Shown one piece after another: positions 43,637 to 52,844 of a DNA stretch of 64,000 nucleotides (within the stretch, counting starts at the first letter, position 1; every line of letters begins with the position of its first letter). Both the position numbers and the translations under genes were made by a program. Source of the stretch: Bradyrhizobium sp. WSM1417 (GTDB taxonomy: Bacteria; Pseudomonadota; Alphaproteobacteria; Rhizobiales; Xanthobacteraceae); the NCBI RefSeq assembly GCF_000515415.1, contig NZ_KI911783.1, positions 5,443,831 through 5,507,830 of the forward strand. Direction: 5' to 3'. The notes beneath the pieces are model-generated. The model had not been told where the DNA came from and did no database searches. It saw only the letters and a program-made list of their open reading frames with translations.

Positions 43637-44362
43637 TTAGCCGTTATGCGTGCGAAGCAGAGTATCCTTGGCCTCGTTTACACGGGCAGCGAGATACGTC
43701 GAGCCCCCCTGGTCGGGATGCAGTTTCTTCATCAGGGACTTGTGAGCCCGGCTGATGTCGTCACGCCCCGCCCCCGGCTGCAGGCCAAGGATCTGATAGG
43801 CCTCCTCCGTCGTCATTTTGCCGGTCGCCACCGTGCGGCGCTGCCCCCCTGCCGCGTCGCCCTGCGCGTTCTGACGCCAAGCGGGAAACCGGCGGTCCAG
43901 ATAGCTTTCAAGTAGGGCCACGCTCTCGGCGTCGAACGCCGGGACCATTGCCAGCAGGGCCGCGAGATCGAACTCATCGAGATCGCGCCCGGCGTGAGGC
44001 CCGGCGACGACCCGGCCTCCGAGCTGGCCGGAATCGTGATCGAGCCGCATATCCAGGAATTGCGAGCGCACGCGCGACGCCTGACCGGCCGGGCGCGTCG
44101 CGCCGGCGCCGAACAGCCCGCCGATATTGCCGAAGCCGGCGTTTGCCATCGGTGTCCAGCCCAGGAGCCCGGCGCCGAATATCCCGAGCGGAATCGCCAC
44201 CACCAGTTCGCCCTTCAAGCCGGTGAACGCTGCGACAGCCAGCGCGACCACGCCGCCACCGAACCTGATCGCGCGCGCAAGCACGGCCGGATTGGCCGAA
44301 CGGAACATCTGGAGCAGCAGATAAAGGGTGATAACAGCGATAGCGCCGGCGATCAGGGTCAT
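43637..44362 (-). CDS. Membrane-anchored DnaJ-domain protein
   Basis: The 241-residue protein has two or three N-terminal hydrophobic segments (MTLIAGAIAVITLYLLLQMF; GLKGELVVAIPLGIFGAGLL), a charged middle and a C-terminal J domain of about 55 residues (TTEEAYQILGLQPGAGRDDI, then HKSLMKKLHPDQGGSTYLAA with the HPD). The C-terminal, Pam18-like placement is unusual for bacterial DnaJ proteins. It should recruit and stimulate a DnaK at the membrane. It is preceded by a vWA gene in the same direction 70 bases away. Confidence 0.85.
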   Translation of the reverse strand: MTLIAGAIAVITLYLLLQMFRSANPAVLARAIRFGGGVVALAVAAFTGLKGELVVAIPLGIFGAGLLGWTPMANAGFGNIGGLFGAGATRPAGQASRVRSQFLDMRLDHDSGQLGGRVVAGPHAGRDLDEFDLAALLAMVPAFDAESVALLESYLDRRFPAWRQNAQGDAAGGQRRTVATGKMTTEEAYQILGLQPGAGRDDISRAHKSLMKKLHPDQGGSTYLAARVNEAKDTLLRTHNG

Positions 44363-44432
44363 GGCCGGAATATAGTCGGCCTACCACCAAAAAGCATCGT
44401 GTCCTTGCGCCCCCGCCGACCGCGCGCCCGCG

Positions 44433-45182
44433 CTACTTCATCTGGCCGATCAGCCTGGCCGCGCCACTGGCGGTCTTCGCCAATTGCAACAGCGCCTCGC
44501 GTCCGCCGGCCGCGTAGGCAGCGGCTGCGCGCAACAGCTCGCGCAACTGCGCCGCCGCACCCGGATCGAACCGGCACCAGGCGCCCCCGGTCAGGCGGGC
44601 GATCTCGCGAAAGGCCTGCTCGGCCACCGCGTCATGGCCTTCCTGAAATACGAACACAGGCACCTTGAGCATGCCGAGCTCGCCGGCCTTGGCGCAGAGC
44701 TCGTCGACGTTCTCCTCCATGGCGTCGCCGACGAAGACAACGGCGCGCACGCCGGATGCGACTGCCTCGCGCCGCGCCTCGCTCAGCACCTTGCGGATCT
44801 GGGTGTCGCCGCCACGGCAATCGATCTTGCTCATCAGCGCCGCAAGCCTGGCGCTGTCGGAGATCCATCCCGTGGCGCGACACTCGTTGAAGCCGCGATA
44901 ATAGACGAGCCGGATGTCGAGACTACCGAGCGCGGCGGTCTCACGGAACATTTCGGCCTGAAGTGCGCAAGCCATGTCCCAAGTCGGCTGCCGGCTCATC
45001 GTCGCATCCAGCGCGAAGATCAGCCGCCCTTTCGCACCAGGCGCATGCGGTGACAGCGCGCGCGCGTTTGCGACGAAGGCGGCGATGTCCTCCGAGGTCG
45101 AGGTCCCCGCCTGCGGCACAGTGCCAGCTGGTTGCGTCGAGACGGCGTCGCGGCCGCGCGGTTTGATGGGTTCGCCCGACAT
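44433..45182 (-). CDS. vWA-domain cytosolic protein
   Basis: The 249-residue protein has no signal peptide. A von Willebrand A-like fold shows KGRLIFALDATMSRQPTWDM (a DxTxS variant of the MIDAS), SKIDCRGGDTQIRKVLSEAR and VRAVVFVGDAMEENVDELCA. The N-terminal 45 residues are low-complexity. ATG 45182 is preceded by AAGGTCAAGGA. It probably scaffolds a protein complex. Pairing with the downstream DnaJ-like gene suggests a joint role, but this is inference. Confidence 0.8.
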   Translation of the reverse strand: MSGEPIKPRGRDAVSTQPAGTVPQAGTSTSEDIAAFVANARALSPHAPGAKGRLIFALDATMSRQPTWDMACALQAEMFRETAALGSLDIRLVYYRGFNECRATGWISDSARLAALMSKIDCRGGDTQIRKVLSEARREAVASGVRAVVFVGDAMEENVDELCAKAGELGMLKVPVFVFQEGHDAVAEQAFREIARLTGGAWCRFDPGAAAQLRELLRAAAAYAAGGREALLQLAKTASGAARLIGQMK

Positions 45183-45303
45183 TCCTTGACCTTGGCGTGA
45201 ACGGCTAATGTGGTCAGCGCATGCCGCCCGGTCAATGTGCAAAGCCCCCGCAGGCGGAAGCCGGCGGAGGTTTTGAAAAGCGGTGTCAACGACGAGGAAG
45301 GCG

Positions 45304-46164
45304 TCAGCTCTTGGCAGGCGCCATCAAAGCGACCGGCCCGGGCTCCAGAATCTTGGGCGGGGACGATTGCGTGTCGACCGGCGCCACTTCGCTGTCGGTC
45401 GCGCTCAGGAACTTGTCGAGCATGCCCTGGATCGAGTTCTTGGCAGCGTCCGGACCGGTGTCGCGCATGTCGTTGTGCTGGAATTCGGTCTTCACGACCT
45501 GGATGCCGGCCTTCTCGCATTCCTCGTCGGTGGGGATCACGCCCGCATCGGCCTTGAACTGCGGATCGGTGGAGCGGAACGACAGGATCTTGAACTTGCC
45601 GGCGGTGACGAAGGGCACGCGAAGATTGTCGAGCGTGACGACTTTCTTGACCTCATCAGGATACTGCTTGGCGAAATACATCGTGATGTCGCCGCCCATG
45701 GAGTGGCCGACCATCGTCACTTTTTCGTAGTCGGCGTTGGGCTGAACCTTCTTCATCTCCTGCATGGCGAGATGGATGTTGGCGACGCCGCGCAGGATCT
45801 GCGGCAGCCGGCCGACATAGATCTCACCGGGCTTGGTCACCATCGGAGGATCGGCCGGCAAATCATGCTGCGGGCTGACGACGAGGTAGCCGCGCGCAGC
45901 GAAAATGTTGGCGAGGAAGCCGTACTCGGTATTCTTGACGGTGTTGCCGTGGTTGATCACGGCGACCGGCATCGTGATCATGCCGGCATTGGCCTGCATT
46001 TCCTTGTCACGACGGATCGCGATATCGACGGGCACCGCACGGTTGTCGCGCGAGGCATCGTAGAAGGTGATGGTCTCGTGCCTGATCGCCCACTTGCTCG
46101 CCGTGAAATAGGCGACGCCGCAGAGGGCACTGACCGAAACCAGAACGGCAATTCCACGCTTCAT
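45304..46164 (-). CDS. Exported alpha/beta hydrolase
   Basis: The 286-residue protein has an N-terminal hydrophobic anchor or signal (MKRGIAVLVSVSALCGVAYF) and an alpha/beta-hydrolase fold: VAVINHGNTVKNTEYGFLAN with the oxyanion region and the nucleophile elbow VTMVGHSMGGDITMYFAKQY. The catalytic Asp probably lies in SFRSTDPQF and the His in TEFQHNDMRD. It acts in the periplasm or at the membrane on an unknown ester. The start follows GAGGACGAAA. Confidence 0.85.
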   Translation of the reverse strand: MKRGIAVLVSVSALCGVAYFTASKWAIRHETITFYDASRDNRAVPVDIAIRRDKEMQANAGMITMPVAVINHGNTVKNTEYGFLANIFAARGYLVVSPQHDLPADPPMVTKPGEIYVGRLPQILRGVANIHLAMQEMKKVQPNADYEKVTMVGHSMGGDITMYFAKQYPDEVKKVVTLDNLRVPFVTAGKFKILSFRSTDPQFKADAGVIPTDEECEKAGIQVVKTEFQHNDMRDTGPDAAKNSIQGMLDKFLSATDSEVAPVDTQSSPPKILEPGPVALMAPAKS

Positions 46165-46510
46165 TTTCGTCCTCAGCCTCAGGCTCTTGTGGCCTGAACC
46201 CCTGTTGAAAATCGTGTTCTTCCGGAGCTCTTCGGCCCCTGGTCGCCTATTCCCTAATATATGTCACAGGCGCGTGACAGGAAGGCTAAATATTGTGAAC
46301 CATCAGCCCTTTCATTGTGCGGCGCACACGCTTCTTGGGCACCTCGCTCTCACGCGGCTACGTCAGGCTGCACGTCACCTTCCGACGCAACCTGTCTCGA
46401 TTGGGTTCAATTTTGCAGTAAACGCGGGGTGAAAACGGTTGAGCGCGAGCTCGGTTCCCCCCGGAAGACCGGCCGCTTTGATCGACTGGAAGTAGCGATA
46501 TACCGCCGCC
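46165..46510. other. Gene-free gap between the hydrolase and mipZ ends
   Basis: No gene is supported. An inverted repeat TGTCAC-AGGCGC-GTGACA lies at 46262-46279, about 100 bases upstream of the hydrolase start, and could be a regulator site. Nothing else stands out. Confidence 0.4.
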
Positions 46511-47434
46511 TCAGGCGCCGAGGATGTCGTGGACCTCGAGCGGCTTGTCGACCTGGTTGAACCACTCGGCGCGGTTGGCGGCGCGGCGGCGTCCGCGCTC
46601 GTCGAGCGGAAGCTTGAGCTGGCGGAGCAGGCTGGTCACCTCCTCCCGTGCGGTGAGATGGCCGAGATTGGGCCGCATGCCGAGCGTGGCCTCGTCGATC
46701 TCGTCCAGCGCGGTCAGGCCGCGCGGGAAGAACTCGCGATAGACGACGCGTTCGGCGAAGCCGTCGACGTAGCGGAAGCCGAGCCGTAGTGACAAATCCT
46801 TCAACCCATCGGCAACGAGTTGCTTGTTGCGGGAGCCGAGCATCGACAGGCGGTTGCGCACGACAATCCAGTCGGTAGTCGCGCCATCGAGCTGGCGGCG
46901 CTTGCGCCTGACATCCCGCACCATCTCAGCGTAGTGGCTCTCGCCCGTCACCGCGTAATTGGCGGGATCGACGGTGCCGAGCACGTCGAAATCGAGGAAG
47001 CTGTCGTTGATCGGGGTCACCAGCGTGTCGGCCATCGAGTGCGCAAGCCGCATCAGGTAGCTGTCGGTGCCGGGCGTATCGATGACGATGAAGTCAAAGC
47101 TGCTCTCGACCGCCGAGACCGCCTCCATGAACTGAAGGAACTCCGAATTCTCGTTCTCGGCGACCTGCATGGTTTCGCCGAGCTTGATGCAGCGATGCAG
47201 CGGCAGTTCGAGGTCGAGCTTGGTGCGGCGCGCCCAGGCGGAACGGTTGTTGATGTAGTGGGTAAAGCTCTGCTGACGGCAGTCTAGGTCGATGGTGGCG
47301 ACGCGCTGGCCGGCTTTCAGTAGCGCGACTGCGATGTGCAGGGCGGTCGTCGACTTGCCGGAGCCGCCTTTCTCGTTGCCGAGCACGACCACATGCGCCG
47401 AGCCGGACTGGCCTTGGCTAGCTTGCACAAGCAT
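46511..47434 (-). CDS. mipZ: Division-plane positioning ATPase MipZ
   Basis: The 307-residue ParA/MinD-family ATPase has the deviant Walker A VVVLGNEKGGSGKSTTALHI, a MipZ-specific ATIDLDCRQQSFTHYINNRS and switch II FIVIDTPGTDSYLMRLAHSM. MipZ forms a bipolar gradient from the ParB-bound origin and blocks FtsZ assembly away from midcell in alphaproteobacteria lacking MinCD. The adjacent divergent panC matches the Caulobacter neighbourhood as I recall it. ATG 47434 follows TTGAGGATCGCG. Confidence 0.93.
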   Translation of the reverse strand: MLVQASQGQSGSAHVVVLGNEKGGSGKSTTALHIAVALLKAGQRVATIDLDCRQQSFTHYINNRSAWARRTKLDLELPLHRCIKLGETMQVAENENSEFLQFMEAVSAVESSFDFIVIDTPGTDSYLMRLAHSMADTLVTPINDSFLDFDVLGTVDPANYAVTGESHYAEMVRDVRRKRRQLDGATTDWIVVRNRLSMLGSRNKQLVADGLKDLSLRLGFRYVDGFAERVVYREFFPRGLTALDEIDEATLGMRPNLGHLTAREEVTSLLRQLKLPLDERGRRRAANRAEWFNQVDKPLEVHDILGA

Positions 47435-47714
47435 CGCGATCCTCAACACCCCTAACGAATATCTTCGAGTTGGCCGCGTCTGCGGTCAAGTGAAATGCGT
47501 GACAGGCAATACAAATCGCGGCGCGCCGTCCTTCATCATGAATCGCCGCGCCGCTTCGCGTCTGTGATCCAGCCCACAATGTCGCGACACTTGCGCGGCT
47601 TTGCGCGGGATGCTGTGCCGCATCCAGATGCGTGGCGTCCATCGTCGCCGCTTGTTAAGGTTAGTCCGCCGGGCGCCGGGACGCGCCCGCCGATTCCCAA
47701 CCCGTCGAGTTCTG

Positions 47715-48566
47715 ATGTCACGCAGCCCCTTGATCGCCCGCACGGTCCCCACCCTGCGACGCGCCGTCGACAATCTTCGCAAGCGAAAGGCCACGATCGC
47801 GCTGGTCCCGACCATGGGAGCGCTCCATGACGGCCACGTGTCGCTGGTGCGCCAGGCCAAGCGGCGCGCGAGCCGCGTCGTGGTGTCGATCTTCGTCAAC
47901 CCGACCCAGTTCGCGCCGACCGAGGATTTTGGCGCCTATCCGCGAACCTGGAAGGCCGATCTCGCCAAGCTCGCCGCCGAGGACGTCGATATCGTCTGGC
48001 ATCCCGGCGCCGAGTCCATGTATCCGGAGGGCTTTGCCACCCGCATCCTGCCGGAGGGACCGGCGCTGGCCGGCCTCGAGGACCGCTTCCGCCCGCATTT
48101 TTTCGGCGGCGTCGCCACCGTCGTCGGCAAGCTGTTCACGCAGTGCCGGCCGGATCTCGCAATCTTCGGCGAGAAGGATTTTCAGCAGTTGCGGGTGGTG
48201 GCGCAGATGGCCCGCGACCTCGACCTCGGCGTCAAGGTGATCGGTTCCCGCACCGTGCGCGAGCGCGACGGGCTCGCGATGTCCTCGCGCAACGTCTACC
48301 TGTCGCCAGAGGAGCGGCAGACCGCAATCACGCTGTACCGCGCCATGAACGAGAGCGCCGGGCGCATCCGCGCCGGCGAAGCGGTCACGGCCGCAATGGC
48401 ACGCGGTGCCGCGATGATCACGGCGGCCGGCTTTGAGCTCGACTATTTCGAGGTGCGCCATGCAGCGACCCTGGCGCCTGTCACCTCGCGCAAGGACGGC
48501 CCCTTGCGCATCCTGGTCGCGGCCAAGCTCGGCACGATCCGGCTGATCGACAATATCGCGGTTTAG
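47715..48566 (+). CDS. panC: Pantothenate synthetase (pantoate-beta-alanine ligase)
   Basis: The 283-residue cytosolic enzyme joins pantoate and beta-alanine with ATP in coenzyme A synthesis. Motifs are [20 protein letters not shown] (HxGH of the nucleotidyltransferase fold), [31 protein letters not shown] and [14 protein letters not shown] (KMSKS-like). ATG 47715 begins [16 protein letters not shown]. Its stop overlaps that of the convergent DUF1489 gene by three bases. Confidence 0.96.
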   Translation: MSRSPLIARTVPTLRRAVDNLRKRKATIALVPTMGALHDGHVSLVRQAKRRASRVVVSIFVNPTQFAPTEDFGAYPRTWKADLAKLAAEDVDIVWHPGAESMYPEGFATRILPEGPALAGLEDRFRPHFFGGVATVVGKLFTQCRPDLAIFGEKDFQQLRVVAQMARDLDLGVKVIGSRTVRERDGLAMSSRNVYLSPEERQTAITLYRAMNESAGRIRAGEAVTAAMARGAAMITAAGFELDYFEVRHAATLAPVTSRKDGPLRILVAAKLGTIRLIDNIAV

Positions 48567-49003
48567 AGCAGCCCGAGATCGCGCAGCTCGCGCCGCATCG
48601 GCTCCGGCATCGCCGCGATCGAGCCGGCGGCGGACTTGCCGAGATCGGGCGGCACCGAATCGTCGGCGAGATAGCGCCAGCCCTGGAACGGGCGCATCGG
48701 CCGCGGCGACACCGGGATCACCTTCGGCTGCATCACGATCCGGCAGCGCCCGATGCCGTCCTTGTCGCGGAACGGCTCGATGCCGATGATCTTTTCGCGC
48801 GCGGCGACCTCACCCTTGATCACCCAATAGAGCGACCCACCCGACAGGATCTCGGCGTCGCGCTTGGGCACCATGCGGGTGATGTGGATGTGATGTTGCG
48901 GCAGACCCTTCTTCTTGGCGGTCTGCATCCGTTCGGCGGTCCACTCCTTCAATTCCTTGATGGATTCGCAGCCGACGGCGAGCTTGATCAGATGTAGTGG
49001 CAT
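48563..49003 (-). CDS. DUF1489 family protein
   Basis: The 146-residue protein starts [20 protein letters not shown] and contains [40 protein letters not shown] and [18 protein letters not shown]. This is the DUF1489 pattern, a conserved alphaproteobacterial cytosolic protein of unknown function. ATG 49003 is preferred over the TTG two codons upstream. Confidence 0.88.
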   Translation of the reverse strand: MPLHLIKLAVGCESIKELKEWTAERMQTAKKKGLPQHHIHITRMVPKRDAEILSGGSLYWVIKGEVAAREKIIGIEPFRDKDGIGRCRIVMQPKVIPVSPRPMRPFQGWRYLADDSVPPDLGKSAAGSIAAMPEPMRRELRDLGLL

Positions 49004-49045
49004 GCCCAAGCATTAGCCGGGCAGCCACGCATTTGGAATGCCGAT

Positions 49046-50020
49046 CTACTCGTTATCCGCAGGCGGGGGAGCTGCGGCCGGCGGCGTGAGCGGAACCGGT
49101 GCTGCCGCCGGCGCCCGCGCAGCCTTCGGCGCAGGCGGCTTCTTCGCGGCGGGAGCTGCGGCCTGTGCCGAGGCCGCTGCCGGGGCGCGCGGAGCCGGCG
49201 CGGCCGCTGCGTTCGCGGTGGGCGCCGCCTGGCGCGTCGGCGGCTCCGGATTCATGATGCTGACCGGAGGCGTCGACGAGGCACTGGGGAACTCCGCATT
49301 GGTCGGCTTGCCCGTCGGCATCGACTGCGGCAGTCCGGCAAGCGCGGCAGTGGCCGGCAACGATTGCGCCGCTGCAGGCGTATTCCAGGTCGGCGCGTAG
49401 CGCGCGACCAGCGTGTCGTAGAGATGGGAATCCATGTTGGCGGCGACCTGCTGCTGGTCGGTCAGCGAGCGGAAGGCGGCGCAGTCGAACTGGGTGCAGC
49501 CGTCGCGCACGACCAGTACCTGCGCGACCAGGCCGTAGCGATCACGCTCCAGCGATCTGCGCAGCACCTTGATGTCGGGCGTCAGGCCCTTCTCGGCGGT
49601 CGCGGCATCGCCGAGCGCCGTCAGCCGGTCGATCCTGGCCGCGGTGGTGGAGACGGCCGCCGCCGCCGCGTCAGGCGCGCCGAACAGCGCCTTCTCGCAG
49701 CCCATGGCCACGGCATCGCCGGCGAGATCGTCGAGACAGGACAGCGCCGGCAGGCTCGCGGTCATCGCGGCCTGCCCGCGGGCCTCGGTCGGCGTGGTCT
49801 GCCCCGCCGGTCCATCGACACGCACGACGGCAGCCAACGCGATGGCAATGGCCAGCAGTGCAACAACGGTCAGCGCACCGTTGGCGACCGATCGCTCGGC
49901 GCGCAGCAGCGTGACCAGGAGGATCAGTCCGAAGAAGCCGGCGGCCGCCAGCATCATCCACATTGGAAAGCCCGGCGAACGCCAGATTTGGTCGAGCGAC
50001 GAGGCCCATGCCCAGTTCAT
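49046..50020 (-). CDS. Membrane protein with Ala/Pro-rich tail, function unknown
   Basis: The 324-residue protein has two N-terminal helices (WMMLAAAGFFGLILLVTLLR and GALTVVALLAIAIALAAVVR) and a conserved middle with four cysteines (PALSCLDDLAGDAVAMGCEK; VRDGCTQFDCAAFRSLTDQQ). A low-complexity Ala/Pro C-terminal third follows. The middle is probably periplasmic with two disulfides. I recognise it only as a rhizobial hypothetical. Confidence 0.75.
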   Translation of the reverse strand: MNWAWASSLDQIWRSPGFPMWMMLAAAGFFGLILLVTLLRAERSVANGALTVVALLAIAIALAAVVRVDGPAGQTTPTEARGQAAMTASLPALSCLDDLAGDAVAMGCEKALFGAPDAAAAAVSTTAARIDRLTALGDAATAEKGLTPDIKVLRRSLERDRYGLVAQVLVVRDGCTQFDCAAFRSLTDQQQVAANMDSHLYDTLVARYAPTWNTPAAAQSLPATAALAGLPQSMPTGKPTNAEFPSASSTPPVSIMNPEPPTRQAAPTANAAAAPAPRAPAAASAQAAAPAAKKPPAPKAARAPAAAPVPLTPPAAAPPPADNE

Positions 50021-50179
50021 GCGCGACGTCCCCTCACGCGAGCAGAGAGCGAATGGTCAAAGCGAGCACCGAGAGTCGGCAACTGCCCCCGCCCCACCTT
50101 TTGAAGCTGAAGCGGGCCTTTTGACGGCGGCAGGATACAATTCCCCGGGGACGCGCCAATGCGCGGATAGCGTCGGCCT

Positions 50180-50383
50180 TCAGGACAGCGCGAGCTGGCT
50201 TTCCTTGGCGACGCGTTCGAAGGCTTCGGTCGAGCTCTTGATCCGGTACTGACAGTCGTCACCATCGGTCGGCAGCAAGCGGATGATCTCATACGAGCCG
50301 CTGGCAGCAGGGCGTGCGACATTGCTGGCCGTGAACAACACGCGCGATCCAATAGGGAATTTGTGCTTCAACACCCTCTCCAT
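50180..50383 (-). CDS. Small conserved hypothetical protein
   Basis: The 67-residue protein starts MERVLKHKFPIGSRVLFTAS and contains SGSYEIIRLLPTDGDDCQYR and EAFERVAKESQLALS. It looks like a compact beta-barrel (SH3/KOW-like: GSRVLF...YEIIRLLP...YRIK). I recall similar short proteins in many alphaproteobacteria. The function is unknown. Confidence 0.75.
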   Translation of the reverse strand: MERVLKHKFPIGSRVLFTASNVARPAASGSYEIIRLLPTDGDDCQYRIKSSTEAFERVAKESQLALS

Positions 50384-50712
50384 CACTCAAACAACGCCTG
50401 CCACGCCCATGGTCCCACTGCGTTGGCCGGCCGGAAACCCGGCTGCTGTATAGCATGAGGCAGGCCTTTTTGGCCAGCAGTATGCGACATGGCAAACGTG
50501 CGAATTTTGCAGTTATTTCAGAGTGATGCCGCCAGCCGATGATACCGTTGGAACCGGTTCTTCAGGCGCTATAGAGCAAACGGCCGTCGGGGCTGGCGTG
50601 ATCCACCGCCTTGGGCGGTTCCTGGGCCGTGAGGTCCCTCTCCTTGCCGACCACTCGGGCGATCGAGCGCCGCCGGCTTGCTGCGTCAAGCGAGCCCGAT
50701 CGCAACCACAGA
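50384..50712. other. Gene-free gap upstream of the small conserved gene
   Basis: Frames here are extensions or shadows of the GST gene. The 5' part presumably holds the promoter of the small gene ending at 50180. No repeat or hairpin of note was seen. Confidence 0.35.
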
Positions 50713-51375
50713 TTACACGGTCTCGAACTTTTCGATGACGAGCGTTTCGGCGAGCGCGTCCCGGGTCCATTCCTGGAATGCCGGCAGCGCCAGCATCGTG
50801 TCCATGTAGGCCCGGGTCTCCGGCGTGACCTCGATCGCGTAGGTGCGAAAGCGGTGCACGACCGGGGCATACATCGCATCGGCCGCGCCGAAGCGCCCGA
50901 ACAGGAACGGTCCATTGGCGCCATACCGGGTCCGGCACTCGCGCCAGATCTCCTGCACGCGCGCGATATTGGCCTCGGCGTCCGCCGACAGCGTCACAGG
51001 GCGCACCGGGCGGTGCAGGTTCATGCCGCATTCGTTGCGAAGGGCCATGAAGCCGGAATGCATCTCGGCGCACACCGAACGGGCATGGGCACGGGCGGCG
51101 GCATCGTCAGGCCACAGCTTCACTTCCGGGTAGCGCTCGGCGAGGTATTCGATGATGCTGAGCGAATCCCAGACCGTGGTGTCGCCGTCGACCAGCACCG
51201 GAACCTTGCCGGCGCGGCTGAACGAGATGATCTGCTCCTTGTCCGCGGGATTGTCGGTGTAGAGCGGGATCAGGGTCTCCACGAACGGGATGTCGTTGGC
51301 GCGGAGCGCGAGCCACGGCCGCATCGACCATGACGAGTAATTCTTGTTGCCGATTGCGAGTTTCAGCGCAGCCAT
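50713..51375 (-). CDS. Glutathione S-transferase family protein
   Basis: The 220-residue protein has an N-terminal thioredoxin-like domain (LKLAIGNKNYSSWSMRPWLA with the SSWSxRP active-site loop; AGKVPVLVDGDTTVWDSLSI with cis-Pro and the DS glutathione contact) and an all-helical C-terminal domain (FGAADAMYAPVVHRFRTY). It resembles the YfcF/maleylacetoacetate-isomerase-like group of cytosolic GSTs. ATG 51375 begins at family similarity. It is divergent from the DUF599 gene. Confidence 0.9.
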   Translation of the reverse strand: MAALKLAIGNKNYSSWSMRPWLALRANDIPFVETLIPLYTDNPADKEQIISFSRAGKVPVLVDGDTTVWDSLSIIEYLAERYPEVKLWPDDAAARAHARSVCAEMHSGFMALRNECGMNLHRPVRPVTLSADAEANIARVQEIWRECRTRYGANGPFLFGRFGAADAMYAPVVHRFRTYAIEVTPETRAYMDTMLALPAFQEWTRDALAETLVIEKFETV

Positions 51376-51499
51376 GTCATCAGTCCTTCTCGATCCGCCT
51401 TGAAGCGAGCCGCTTTTAACGCCATCGCCTGCCGCCAATCAATCGTTGCTGCACCTCGCCATGCGTGGCAAGCGTTGCGATCCTCGCCAGGAGACAGAC

Positions 51500-52213
51500 A
51501 TGAGCAGGCATTGGGTCGACATCACCGCCGTCGGCTTCTTCATCATCGAGTGGCTGGTCTACGCGCTGACGCTGGAGCATTCGGCCTATGGCCGCGACAG
51601 CCTGTCGGCGCGCATGAACCGCTACCGCGAAGTGTGGGTGCGCCGGCTGCTCGACCGCGACGCGCGCATGGTCGATATGCAGATCATGGCCTCGCTGCAG
51701 AACGGCACTGCCTTCTTCGCCTCCACCAGCCTGATCGCGCTCGGCGGCGCGCTGGCGCTGCTGCACGCGACCAACGACGCGATCACGATCTTGAGCAAGC
51801 TGCCGATCGATCTCAGCACCTCGCCGGCGATGTGGGAGCTGAAATGCGTCGGCCTCGTCCTGATCTGCGTCTACGCCTTCTTCAAATTCGCCTGGTCGTA
51901 CCGCCTGTTCAACTATGTCGCGATCCTGTTCGGCGGCATGCCGGCGGCCTCGCAGCGTGACACGCCGGAGGCCGAAGCCCACGTGATCCGCACCTCGCGC
52001 CTGTTCGAATCCGCCGGCCGCCATTTCAACCGCGGCCAGCGCGCCTTCTTCTTCGCACTCGGCTATCTCGGCTGGTTCGTCAGCCCCTGGGTGTTGTTCG
52101 TGACCACGGCAGCCGTGGTCATCGTGACCTGGCGCCGGCAATTCGCCTCGAGCGCGTGGGAGGCCATGGCGCCGGAGGTGGTGGATGGCGAGGAGATGAA
52201 GCGCGGTCGTTGA
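51500..52213 (+). CDS. DUF599 integral membrane protein
   Basis: The 237-residue protein has four helices: ITAVGFFIIEWLVYALTLEH, LIALGGALALLHATNDAITI, GLVLICVYAFFKFAWSYRLF and WFVSPWVLFVTTAAVVIVTW. It also has the DUF599 loop RMNRYREVWVRRLLDRDARM. It sits in the inner membrane; the function is unknown. The start ATG follows AGGAGACAG. A family-1 repeat begins right after its stop. Confidence 0.88.
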   Translation: MSRHWVDITAVGFFIIEWLVYALTLEHSAYGRDSLSARMNRYREVWVRRLLDRDARMVDMQIMASLQNGTAFFASTSLIALGGALALLHATNDAITILSKLPIDLSTSPAMWELKCVGLVLICVYAFFKFAWSYRLFNYVAILFGGMPAASQRDTPEAEAHVIRTSRLFESAGRHFNRGQRAFFFALGYLGWFVSPWVLFVTTAAVVIVTWRRQFASSAWEAMAPEVVDGEEMKRGR

Positions 52214-52218
52214 CGCGC

Positions 52219-52267
52219 TCGTGTCCCGGACGCGCTGCAGCGCACTTGCGCTGCGTCCGGGGTACGA
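52219..52267. repeat. Intergenic palindromic repeat, family 1, copy c (compact form)
   Basis: TCGTGTCCCGGACGCGCTGC pairs with GCGCTGCGTCCGGGGTACGA around a short loop, a near-perfect hairpin. It is the simplest copy and shows that the family at 411-474 and 1272-1351 is palindromic. It lies 6 bases after the DUF599 stop, so it may also end that transcript. The remaining 52268-52622 shows no gene. Confidence 0.78.
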
Positions 52268-52622
52268 GGGCGGAGTGTGGCGGACAAGTCGCTGCGCTCG
52301 CACTGACGCAGTATGAGGCGGCAGCGCCACTTCTCCAGCTCGCATGAATTACAGACATAGCTTCGCACTCTCGCGGCGCATTTCGCCCGTATCTTTGCCT
52401 GGTCACTCACCCTCTTATCCAAGAGGGCACAGGGAAGACTGCGATCATAGTCCTAAGCCGGCGGTCTCGGCCTGCTATGTGTAGCGATTGCCGTACGGGA
52501 AGTCCGTAAAGCCGCTTTGATCTATCTCAATTCTCTGACAGGAGCGGGCATCAGTTTGAGAGAGTCGCGTCCATCGCTTCGCCGCGCCGGCCGGGCGGTT
52601 GGGCGCTTCCAGGGAGCTCGAT

Positions 52623-52844
52623 ATGATCAAGTCGCTCGGAATTGCCACGTTCGCCTTCTTCTTCGCAGTATCGGCTCAGGCGATGACACCTGCCCCGATT
52701 GCACAGCCCGAAAGCCTGATTACGGAAGTCGCTGCTGCCTGCGGCGTCGGTAGGACACGTATCAACGGCGTGTGCGTCGCACGGACCACCGTCCGCCAAA
52801 CCCGTCGGGCGGTCCGCAGATGTGTGAGAGGGACAACGTGCTGA
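52623..52844 (+). CDS. Small secreted Cys-containing protein
   Basis: The 73-residue protein has a signal peptide (MIKSLGIATFAFFFAVSAQA) and the mature part AAACGVGRTRINGVCVARTT, then RRAVRRCVRGTTC. It has four cysteines and is strongly basic at the end. It matches a short exported rhizobial family recalled by its GRTRxNGVCVARTT motif. A strong ribosome site AGGGAG precedes ATG 52623. Confidence 0.75.
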   Translation: MIKSLGIATFAFFFAVSAQAMTPAPIAQPESLITEVAAACGVGRTRINGVCVARTTVRQTRRAVRRCVRGTTC

